Assembly: GCA_903909295.1 (NCBI GenBank)
Contig: CAIVVG010000194.1
Location: 1 to 5,332 of the forward strand
Direction of reading: 5' to 3'
DNA from: an uncultured Chlamydiae bacterium
GTDB taxonomy: Bacteria > Chlamydiota > Chlamydiia > Chlamydiales > SM23-39
Length of the DNA: 5,332 bases
A program made the position numbers and the translations under genes. The notes beneath the pieces were generated by a model. The model was not told the DNA's origin. It worked only from the letters and a program-made list of their open reading frames with translations, and made no database searches. This document shows, piece after piece, positions 1 through 5,017 of this stretch; position 1 is the first letter of the stretch; each line of letters starts with the position of its first letter.

Positions 1-2
1 AA

Positions 3-119
3 AAAATTGTTTACCACGATCTAGACCACTTGGCGGGGACCTGGTCTGCTGCAGACGAGCAGGCATTTAAGGAGAATACAAAGGAGTTTGAGCAGGTTGA
101 TAAGGAGCTTTGGCTATGA
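3..119 (+). CDS. VapB-like antitoxin, C-terminal end (partial, cut by left edge)
   Basis: The reading frame is open from the left edge to TGA at 117-119 and gives the last 38 residues of a protein. It contains HDLDHLAGTWS followed by an acidic/aromatic helix ending in DKELW. This is the C-terminal, toxin-binding tail pattern (DLD-LAG-TWS...F...D-ELW) of antitoxins paired with VapC PIN toxins. In such pairs the N-terminal part, missing here, binds DNA and autorepresses the operon, and the tail neutralises the toxin. The stop codon overlaps the start codon of the PIN-domain gene as ATGA, as expected for a translationally coupled antitoxin-toxin operon. The class of the DNA-binding domain cannot be determined from this fragment. 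The call rests on the tail pattern and the gene order. Confidence 0.8.
   Translation, partial: KIVYHDLDHLAGTWSAADEQAFKENTKEFEQVDKELWL
102..107 (+). promoter_or_regulatory. Ribosome binding site of the PIN toxin, decides its start
   Basis: AAGGAG lies inside the antitoxin coding sequence, 8 nt before ATG at 116. An in-frame TTG at 110 is only 2 nt from this site and cannot be the start. Two earlier AAGGAG copies (69-74 and 81-86) encode Lys-Glu pairs of the antitoxin and are too far upstream to act. Confidence 0.75.
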
Positions 120-526
120 GACCTGTGTTGATCGATACAAATGCCTATACTGCGTTTAAGAGGGATGATTCTGCAGTTCTTGAAGTCCTGAGACATGTCG
201 AGACGCTTGCGATGAGCCCGATTGTTCTTGGGGAATTGTTGGGTGGTTTTGAATTTGGCAACAGGGTAAAAAAGAACCGGGATGAATTGCAACAGTTCCT
301 TCAGTTGTCGAGGGTTCGGATTCTTTCCGTAACCTCAGATACAGCCAATTTTTATAGCCAAATTTATTCTTCACTTAGGGAAAAGGGAAAGCCGATACCG
401 ACAAATGACATATGGATTGCTGCGCAAGCACTGGAAAATGGATGTGTTCTTTGCTCCTATGACAAACACTTCAAGGTGATTGACGGGTTGATCTCGGGAG
501 TTGCCTTGTCCGAGCTGATCGTATGA
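116..526 (+). CDS. vapC: VapC-type PIN-domain ribonuclease toxin
   Basis: This is a complete PIN-domain protein of 136 aa, the usual VapC length. VapC toxins are Mg2+-dependent RNases that cut tRNA or rRNA and stop translation until the cognate antitoxin blocks them. The four conserved acidic residues of the active site are all visible: D7 in the N-terminal LIDTN motif, E40 in SPIVLGEL, D98 in TNDIWIAA and D116 in SYDKHF. The T/N-D-x-W-I-A-A helix and the following strand with S-x-D-xx-F are typical of the family, so the toxin looks intact. Start choice: ATG at 116 has AAGGAG 8 nt upstream and overlaps the antitoxin stop as ATGA. Expression should be coupled to the antitoxin and autorepressed by the complex; this is inferred from the family, since the operon promoter lies outside the window. 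The RNA target cannot be read from the sequence. Confidence 0.92.
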   Translation: MRPVLIDTNAYTAFKRDDSAVLEVLRHVETLAMSPIVLGELLGGFEFGNRVKKNRDELQQFLQLSRVRILSVTSDTANFYSQIYSSLREKGKPIPTNDIWIAAQALENGCVLCSYDKHFKVIDGLISGVALSELIV

Positions 527-845
527 AACTTTTCTAATTATCGTTCTTTAGCAGATCCAGAAAAAAAGGGAGAAAATCAGACACACGCCCATTCCTAAAG
601 CGCATTTTAGGGGGGATAGGGGAGTGATTTTCTGTCCATTCAGTATGGTTTCCAAACGGTCCGAGTTACTGGCTCCGGCAAAAGGACAGGCAGCGGCGAG
701 CATCTGACGTTTCATGCCTCTTGCCCTTCTTGCGGTTTTCACAAATGCGGAGGCTAAGGTGTCCGACCTAATTCCATATAAGAGACCAGCTCAAAAGCGG
801 GCCATTTCTTTGTGGATGGCAAAAGCCAGTACTCGTCGTTGAAAT
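527..845. other. Stretch without a convincing gene; possible decayed sequence
   Basis: I see no well supported gene here. A small perfect hairpin (CCTAAA/TTTAGG, 594-599 with 606-611) has no T-run after it. CTGTCC (about 632-637) has its inverted copy GGACAG in the AAAAGGACAGG stretch near 681-690. A minus-strand frame (742 to 548) starts at GTG or at ATG 715 and would end in a hydrophobic segment, with a weak Shine-Dalgarno site (GAAGG) only for the ATG. A plus-strand frame 714-842 encodes 42 residues ending KASTRR, but it has no ribosome binding site and an in-frame stop just upstream. Both look like chance frames or remnants. No tRNA or CRISPR pattern was seen. Confidence 0.5.
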
Positions 846-867
846 AAAATAGTTTTTTGACTATTTT
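846..867. repeat. AT-rich dyad (8-bp perfect inverted repeat)
   Basis: AAAATAGT (846-853) and ACTATTTT (860-867) are perfect inverted copies around a 6-nt spacer. A run of six T's (864-869) ends the second arm, so on the plus strand this could be a weak intrinsic terminator. The stem has only one strong GC pair, which argues against efficient termination. It could instead be an operator for the downstream promoter. A TTGACT hexamer (857-862) lies inside the dyad. Confidence 0.45.
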
Positions 868-888
868 TTATAAAAATATATTTATTAT

Positions 889-918
889 TTGATTTATTTG
901 TAACTTCTGTGGTATGAT
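889..918 (+). promoter_or_regulatory. Housekeeping-sigma-type promoter of the coiled-coil gene
   Basis: TTGATT (889-894) and TATGAT (913-918) are separated by 18 bp. The -10 box is preceded by TGG, forming an extended -10. The surrounding DNA (842-940) is the most AT-rich part of the window, as expected for a promoter. Transcription would start near 925 and give a leader of about 28 nt carrying AGGAG at 943-947, 5 nt before ATG 953. An alternative pair, TTGACT (857-862) with TATTTA (879-884), is weaker. Confidence 0.6.
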
Positions 919-952
919 TAATTCTTATTATTAATAAAATACAGGAGTTATT

Positions 953-1510
953 ATGTCGTCGATCATAAGAACAGGGGTTGCTGTTAGCACAAACGCCCTC
1001 GCTGAGGCAAGGCGTGCCTTGTCTATAGGGGTAGAACGCGTAAAGAAGCTTGAAATCTCAGAAGAGTTAAAAACCGCTAGGCAGGTAGCCGTCGGCGTTG
1101 GAATTTGTTACGTGGTTTATAAAGGGCTCAAGTCGGGCTTGAACTGGTACTTTGACTTATCTAAGCAAGTCCGCGATCTCAACGAGGGGATTGAGGCATT
1201 ACAAACAGGTCAGGGGCAAGTGCTTGCGAACCAGGGCAGTCATGCGGAAGCTCTTGACGGCATACAAACCAGTCAAAACCGGGTTATTGGGATCCTAGAG
1301 GAGCACACTCGGGCCATGGAGAATCAGACGGCAAAGCTTCAGTCTATTGGACAGACTCAAGTCGCCCAGTCAGAACAACTGCGCCAAATCCATGGAGCAC
1401 AGGTTGAGGAGCGTCAACAAGTGGCCCAAATCATCAAAGAGCAACGCGAGACAAAACAGCTTTTAGCCGTGGCGATTCGCGTGCTACTAGCAAGACGCAG
1501 CAAGCACTAA
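953..1510 (+). CDS. Hypothetical protein with one short hydrophobic segment and a long regular coiled coil
   Basis: I do not recognise this 185-aa protein as a named family. Residues 1-43 are helical and charged. Residues 45-63 form a short hydrophobic segment (VAVGVGICYVVY core) that could span or anchor in a membrane. From about residue 73 to 170 the heptad register is unbroken: a-positions V73, I80, Q87, Q94, L101, Q108, L115, M122, L129, Q136, L143, Q150, V157; d-positions L76, L83, V90, H97, I104, V111, H118, Q125, I132, Q139, I146, E153, I160. Hydrophobic and glutamine layers alternate, giving a 14-residue repeat. The C-terminus is basic (LLARRSKH). The start has AGGAG 5 nt upstream and a good promoter. 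The next gene follows after 20 nt, so they probably share a transcript. An anchored oligomeric rod, perhaps an inclusion- or envelope-associated protein, fits what is seen, but this is inference. Confidence 0.8.
   Translation: MSSIIRTGVAVSTNALAEARRALSIGVERVKKLEISEELKTARQVAVGVGICYVVYKGLKSGLNWYFDLSKQVRDLNEGIEALQTGQGQVLANQGSHAEALDGIQTSQNRVIGILEEHTRAMENQTAKLQSIGQTQVAQSEQLRQIHGAQVEERQQVAQIIKEQRETKQLLAVAIRVLLARRSKH
1169..1462 (+). repeat. 14-residue (two-heptad) protein repeat, seven units
   Basis: Residues 73-170 of the coiled-coil protein divide into seven 14-residue units starting at V73, Q87, L101, L115, L129, L143 and V157. Column 1 reads V,Q,L,L,L,L,V; column 4 reads L,V,I,H,I,I,I; column 8 reads I,Q,Q,M,Q,Q,Q. 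The units are diverged at the DNA level, so this is an old or selected periodicity and not a recent tandem duplication. Confidence 0.65.
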
Positions 1511-1530
1511 CTAATAAAACAAGGGTTAAC

Positions 1531-1932
1531 ATGTCAGTTCAATTTCAGTGCAGATATATCAAGTGTTCAGATTGTAATACCTTTACGTATGAGAGGTTAG
1601 GTGGGCATTCGAGACCTGTCAGTCCGGGAACACCGACAGTTCTCGAGGGAAGGCTCTCTCCGGACCTGAGTCAGTTTTTCCGTATCCACGTCTCCGGCGA
1701 GGGCTTGACGATTGCAATCAACTTCCCTCAGGGAGTATTCGTTCAGAAGCTCAACCAGGACGGGGACTTTACGATCATTCTCCATCCGCCTAAATCCGAT
1801 GGAACGGTGGAAAGGCCGGAAGTCATCTCCAAACAGCACGGATGCAGGACAGCAGAACGAGAGCTCCAAGCAGACAGTCCGGAGAGCGACGGCTTTTTCC
1901 GCGGTCGTGAGCGGTCCAAGTCATTTGGTTAG
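1531..1932 (+). CDS. Small hypothetical protein, beta-rich core with charged tail
   Basis: This is an unrecognised 133-aa protein. Residues 7-15 contain C7, C12 and C15 (C-x2-C at 12-15), and only one more Cys occurs (in QHGC, near residue 105), so a complete zinc site is not evident. Residues about 48-86 look like alternating beta strands (FFRIHV, LTIAINF, VFVQKL, FTIILHPP). Residues from about 88 on are polar and charged and probably disordered. No signal peptide or membrane segment is seen. The start is supported by AAGGG 5 nt before the ATG and by the 20-nt gap after the coiled-coil gene, which suggests one operon. Two overlapping open frames in this region lack ribosome binding sites and look like chance. 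The product may work with the upstream coiled-coil protein; this is only context. Confidence 0.7.
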   Translation: MSVQFQCRYIKCSDCNTFTYERLGGHSRPVSPGTPTVLEGRLSPDLSQFFRIHVSGEGLTIAINFPQGVFVQKLNQDGDFTIILHPPKSDGTVERPEVISKQHGCRTAERELQADSPESDGFFRGRERSKSFG

Positions 1933-1970
1933 ATAACGTCTGATAATACATGTTATGTTGTGTGTAGGGG

Positions 1971-1998
1971 GGCTGAGGGGCAAAGGGTTGCCCCAGCC
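1971..1998. terminator. GC-rich hairpin between convergent genes, possible bidirectional terminator
   Basis: GGCT-(GA bulge)-GGGGCAA (1971-1983) pairs with TTGCCCC-AGCC (1988-1998) around an AGGG loop. The stem has 11 base pairs and ends exactly at the stop codon of the minus-strand gene and 38 nt after the stop of the plus-strand gene. Its position suits termination or mRNA-end protection on both strands. Neither side has a proper T-run, so it is not a classical intrinsic terminator. Confidence 0.4.
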
Positions 1999-2859
1999 TT
2001 ACTTCCCCTTGAGCCAGTCAAAAGCCTCTTGGTAGATTTGGGGGTCTCGGATCACCTCTCTGCCCATTCCCTCCTTTCTCTGGCAAGTGAACTGGGGTTT
2101 TGTCTTGAGTTTTTGCACCAGTGCCTCGACGCTGCTCAAGGGAATCCGGTCATCTAGGTCTCCGTGGACATAATAGATGGGACATTGGGCTGTCATCAGG
2201 TCTTGGGCGAGGTCGGCCTTGAGCAGCGAGGCCCAATAGAGGTGGGTGAACCCAAAGCACTCTTTGTCCCAAGCGGGGTCCTCTTGAGCAGATTCGAGTA
2301 GTTGCTTGGCTTGGCCTAGGAATGAGTGGATATAGTGCGGGGTAAAGGACTCGCTGATGAGTTCCTTCCTAAAGGATTGGAGGAGCTCCTTAGAGGGGTC
2401 CCATCCGCCGCCTGGGGCGAGGAGAATGAGGGCCGATAGGTCTGGAGCGCGCGCTGCAAGGGCCGCTCCGATCTTACCCCCCTCCCCTTGTCCTAGTAGA
2501 GCCCATTTTTTATTCCAGCTGGGGATGAATCCCTCTTTCAGCTTGCGCAAGAGGAGTTGGTGATCTTGAAAGCGCTCTTCCAAGCAGTGGTGGCGGGCAA
2601 ACTCTTCGGCATCGATGGTCTCGGAGACTCCCCGCTTTTCAATGGCCAAAATCCCCCAAGTGGCATTCTCCTTCAACTTGTCCACAAGAAGACGCACGCT
2701 TTCCGATTGGGCTCCTTGCACAACAACCAATAAGGGGCACTCTTTAGTGGCCGGAGGCAGAGCGAGGTAAGCGATGAGGGTGCTCCCATCGGGTCGTTTG
2801 AGTTCAAGCCGCTCAGCGGCACAAAGAGAGAGGCTTAAAAGTAAAAAGAGAAAGCGCAT
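1999..2859 (-). CDS. Exported alpha/beta-hydrolase-fold protein, probable pseudoenzyme
   Basis: This 286-aa protein has an N-terminal signal peptide (MRFLFLLLSLSLCAA, likely cut after A15; C13 is a poor lipobox because L precedes it) and an alpha/beta-hydrolase fold. Family landmarks include the LLVVVQGA strand-loop, the EKRGVSE motif (74-80), the nucleophile elbow LLGQGEGGKIGAA and the acid strand YYVHGDLDDRIPL with D236. The GxSxG nucleophile is replaced by G-Q-G-E-G (123-127, Gly125 encoded by GGG), and the expected catalytic His near the C-terminus is Arg267 in EGMGREVI. The protein is therefore unlikely to hydrolyse esters or peptides and may bind a ligand or partner in the periplasm. 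Start choice: ATG 2859 has GGAG 5 nt upstream; GTG 2865 (288 aa) overlaps that site. The upstream gene stops 2 nt before the ATG, so the two are translationally coupled. Confidence 0.85.
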   Translation of the reverse strand: MRFLFLLLSLSLCAAERLELKRPDGSTLIAYLALPPATKECPLLVVVQGAQSESVRLLVDKLKENATWGILAIEKRGVSETIDAEEFARHHCLEERFQDHQLLLRKLKEGFIPSWNKKWALLGQGEGGKIGAALAARAPDLSALILLAPGGGWDPSKELLQSFRKELISESFTPHYIHSFLGQAKQLLESAQEDPAWDKECFGFTHLYWASLLKADLAQDLMTAQCPIYYVHGDLDDRIPLSSVEALVQKLKTKPQFTCQRKEGMGREVIRDPQIYQEAFDWLKGK

Positions 2860-2861
2860 GG

Positions 2862-4031
2862 TCACTCCGCGGTTTGACTGACAAAAAGATTGCTGTATTG
2901 TCTTTGCGTCAGGCCCAAGCCGGTTTCTGCCGGCTCGATAGAGACAAAACTCTGCTGCAATTGTGGCATAATAGGGCTAATTCTGACGATCTCTAAAACT
3001 TCTGTAGACTGGAGGTCTGAAGGCTGCGCGCGAAAACGTCTGTCGATTAACCAGTGTGCTAAAAAATCTGGATCGGTTATTTTGTACTGAGTGAGTGTGC
3101 AGAAGTCAGAGCTATCTACCAATATTTCGGAGATTCTCAATATGGACCGAGACATTTCTGGTGTAAAGTACTGACTTCTTATAACAGTTTGCCCTATCGT
3201 AGGGGCTCTCTCTGAGGTCTGGAAATCGAACAAACAAAAACTGCTGTCTTTCTCACACAAGATGGCGCAATATTCTCTCCAATCGTCTTGCCCTCTAGCT
3301 ACAATGACCACCTGATTTCTTTTGTCAGTTGCCGCATCAAGTGCCAACTGACTTAAAGAACTTTGCAGTTTGTTAAAAAAATTATCCGACAAGTGACTTC
3401 CAGAACACTCGCTTTTATCCACTCCATCCAATTTCCATTGGGGAAATTTCTCCCTCAACAGATCAGAAAAACGGAAGGTTTTTTTAGGTAGCTGCAGCTG
3501 TTCTCTGAGCACTGCTCCAAGTATTTCAGGAGAGCTGTTCCCCTTGAGAGATTTTTCTAACGCTCCCAAGGAACAGAGCAACGAAGCGATGCGTGTTTGA
3601 GCCAGCGAAAGAGGTTTCTTGAGCGCCTTTTTTGCCTGGATAACAACGGCACCCGCCAGCTTGAACCATTCTGGGTCAATTGTTTTTTCTTGCATTGCTG
3701 GAGCGCCTGGAACTTCGTCCTCGTCGCTGTCGCTACTGATCTCTAGAGAAGAGGCACTGCCGCGCGGCGAAACAGGTGTGAGGGGCCGTTGAGGAGGGTT
3801 AGCCATCCCTTCAGGCTGAGAGCTAAAGGACTTGCGGGCACCAGGCGTCCCCTCCCCTTCTCGCCATTCCCTATACGGCAGAGCGGGCGGCGTCTCGCCA
3901 CCGAAGAAAAACCAATGGAAGAGCCTTTGGAAAAACTGAGCCACCCGAGAAGCCAGGTCGCTTAAATGTGGGACTTGTTCCACTGCGGAAGAAGCCAAAT
4001 CGGCTAGACGCCAGGTGATAGCCCGAAGCAT
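2862..4031 (-). CDS. Putative secreted effector, paralog of the adjacent 272-aa protein
   Basis: I do not recognise a named family in this 389-aa protein. Residues 1-43 form amphipathic/aromatic helices ending in SRVAQFFQRLFHWF (28-41). Residues about 44-115 are Pro/Ser-rich and disordered, with PPQRPLTPVSPR near 79-90 and an acidic serine cluster LEISSDSDEDE (96-106). Residues about 120-389 look globular: helices first, then a beta core with QVVIVARG (240-247) and FCLFDF (265-270). The N-terminal segment and the beta core align with the adjacent upstream gene, so both derive from one ancestor. The layout suits a host-directed, possibly type III secreted protein; this is inference. It is the middle gene of a three-gene minus-strand unit: 83 nt follow the first gene, and the hydrolase starts 2 nt after its stop. 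Its Shine-Dalgarno site is moderate (AGAGGG, 8 nt before ATG) and lies in an inverted repeat. Confidence 0.8.
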   Translation of the reverse strand: MLRAITWRLADLASSAVEQVPHLSDLASRVAQFFQRLFHWFFFGGETPPALPYREWREGEGTPGARKSFSSQPEGMANPPQRPLTPVSPRGSASSLEISSDSDEDEVPGAPAMQEKTIDPEWFKLAGAVVIQAKKALKKPLSLAQTRIASLLCSLGALEKSLKGNSSPEILGAVLREQLQLPKKTFRFSDLLREKFPQWKLDGVDKSECSGSHLSDNFFNKLQSSLSQLALDAATDKRNQVVIVARGQDDWREYCAILCEKDSSFCLFDFQTSERAPTIGQTVIRSQYFTPEMSRSILRISEILVDSSDFCTLTQYKITDPDFLAHWLIDRRFRAQPSDLQSTEVLEIVRISPIMPQLQQSFVSIEPAETGLGLTQRQYSNLFVSQTAE

Positions 4032-4037
4032 GAAGAA

Positions 4038-4105
4038 AGCCCTCTGTTAAGAATGCATTAGGATTCTATTCGTTAAAATCTTTTTTTGCACTAAAAAAGA
4101 GGGCT
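4038..4105 (-). promoter_or_regulatory. Inverted repeat covering the ribosome binding site of the 389-aa gene
   Basis: AGCCCTCT and AGAGGGCT (arms 4098-4105 and 4038-4045, 52-nt loop) are perfect complements. In the minus-strand mRNA the second arm contains AGAGGG, the only ribosome binding site before ATG 4031. The first arm begins about 9 nt after the stop codon of the 272-aa gene, within the footprint of a terminating ribosome. The arrangement would hide the start when the first gene is not translated and free it when it is. The stem is short for its loop, so this is a hypothesis. Confidence 0.4.
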
Positions 4106-4114
4106 GCGGCTGAT

Positions 4115-4933
4115 TTATCTGCAATGGTTTGGCTGCAGGGCTGTTATATTGAAAGGTCCGGCTTTGGGGACGAGTTCTTGAATTTTGCGTTTCAGTGCAT
4201 GCCCTGATTCAAAGAGGTCCACGCTCATCCGAGATCCATCTGAGGTAAAGAGCTTCCACACCCTTTCTCGAGGACTGACAACGCCTAATACCATATCTCC
4301 CATTCGCACAATCATTGCATGAGGTCCTGTTCGTGCATCGATCGTATCCACTTGGGCTTCCAACCATGGTCCAAAATGCTCTGAGGGGAGTTTTCCTTCC
4401 CTATTTAGGCCGGCTGGAATAGTAAAGCCGCAGCGACAAATCTCGCGGCTCAGTCTGAGGTCTTTTTCCGCCGCAGTGATTCCCTTATTCTTCGCTTGGA
4501 GCAGGGCCAATTCTAGAAAAGTGTCCCCTCCAGATTCACAGGAGTTAAATAATTTTTCAGTTTTGATGAAGGCTAGAGCCGCAAATCGACCTTGTTTGGC
4601 CGAGAGCCTCTCCTCTCTTTCAACAATCCGTGTGCAAGCCGGAGCAGCAGCTACCGCAGTGTCCTCGGGGCGCTGCCTTTTAGTTACTCGAAACTCTGCT
4701 GTAGTTGTATCCTCAGGAGTCACCGCTAAAACCTCGGTAGCTACAGTGGACACGCTACTCACAGGTGAAAGGGATGGAGTTACAATGGGTTTAGCTGGGG
4801 TGTGCCAGAAGAAGCTTTTAAACCAATTAAAAGCGCTGGTCGCGATATTCTTAATGCGAGACCAGATGGTCTCCAGAAAGGAGTTCCCAATTGAATGGGC
4901 TACTGAGTCCGATGTCGGTGTTATACATTTCAT
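4115..4933 (-). CDS. Putative secreted effector, paralog of the adjacent 389-aa protein
   Basis: This 272-aa protein belongs to no family I can name. Order of parts: a polar start; an amphipathic aromatic region with SRIKNIATSAFNWF (25-38) followed by KSFFW; a Thr/Ser/Pro/Val-rich, probably disordered linker (about 45-100) containing a basic cluster KRQRPED (85-91); then a globular domain (about 105-272) with helices (SAKQGRFAALAFIKTEKLF, ESGGDTFLELAL) and a beta core HAMIVRMGDMVLGVV...WKLFTSDG (205-233). The N-terminal segment and core match the 389-aa protein without gaps in the key blocks. Cys residues C132, C166 and C168 and H205 are visible, but no convincing catalytic triad. The start is well supported: GGAGG 7 nt before ATG. 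It is the first gene of the minus-strand unit and is divergent from the permease. A host-directed role is inferred from architecture only. Confidence 0.82.
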   Translation of the reverse strand: MKCITPTSDSVAHSIGNSFLETIWSRIKNIATSAFNWFKSFFWHTPAKPIVTPSLSPVSSVSTVATEVLAVTPEDTTTAEFRVTKRQRPEDTAVAAAPACTRIVEREERLSAKQGRFAALAFIKTEKLFNSCESGGDTFLELALLQAKNKGITAAEKDLRLSREICRCGFTIPAGLNREGKLPSEHFGPWLEAQVDTIDARTGPHAMIVRMGDMVLGVVSPRERVWKLFTSDGSRMSVDLFESGHALKRKIQELVPKAGPFNITALQPNHCR

Positions 4934-4998
4934 AGAAAATCCTCCAAAAGAGAGCCATTCTGCACTCTGTCCTATTTTGACATCAAGAAATTTTCTAT
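4932..4998 (-). promoter_or_regulatory. Inverted repeat overlapping the start codon of the 272-aa gene
   Basis: ATAGAAAAT (4932-4940) and ATTTTCTAT (4990-4998) are perfect 9-bp inverted copies with a 49-nt spacer. In the minus-strand mRNA the downstream arm covers the spacer between the GGAGG site (4941-4945) and the ATG, plus the first two bases of the start codon. As RNA the stem is weak, with one GC pair. As DNA it could be a split operator in the divergent spacer. Chance is not excluded. Confidence 0.3.
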
Positions 4999-5017
4999 CT
5001 CCTTTTTCCCGTTTAGA

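Noticed and set aside
11..374. Minus-strand frames opposite the toxin-antitoxin genes
   Set aside because: The plus strand encodes recognisable antitoxin and PIN-domain motifs. The minus frames have no start signals.
548..742. Minus-strand frame for a 64-aa protein with a hydrophobic C-terminus
   Set aside because: GTG start without a ribosome binding site, no recognisable motif and no partner gene. The internal ATG at 715 has only a weak site (GAAGG). Kept only as part of the description of the gene-poor stretch.
678..755. Zinc-finger-like CPSCG motif in a third plus-strand frame, suggesting an insertion sequence protein
   Set aside because: The frame is very short, stops directly after the motif, and no terminal inverted repeats or further transposase motifs were found.
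1551..1578. Zinc-binding site in the 133-aa protein (C7, C12, C15)
   Set aside because: There is no second CxxC or His pair in a suitable place, and the Cys near residue 105 lies in the disordered tail.
1597..1936. Overlapping open frames on both strands inside the 133-aa gene (minus 1869-1597, plus 1712-1936)
   Set aside because: No ribosome binding sites, and arginine/serine-rich compositions typical of out-of-frame reading. The 1531 frame has a good site and operon spacing.
1960..2563. Plus-strand frames opposite the hydrolase gene (1960-2157, 2357-2563)
   Set aside because: The minus-strand frame encodes clear alpha/beta-hydrolase motifs, so these are its antisense shadows.
2890..3090. 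Plus-strand 66-aa frame opposite the C-terminal end of the 389-aa gene
   Set aside because: No ribosome binding site, and it lies wholly opposite a long supported gene.
4052..4097. AT-only hairpin (CTTTTTT/AAAAAAG) and AATGCATT palindrome between the paralog genes, as a terminator
   Set aside because: The stem is almost pure A/T and is not followed by a T-run on the transcribed strand, so it would not terminate transcription well.
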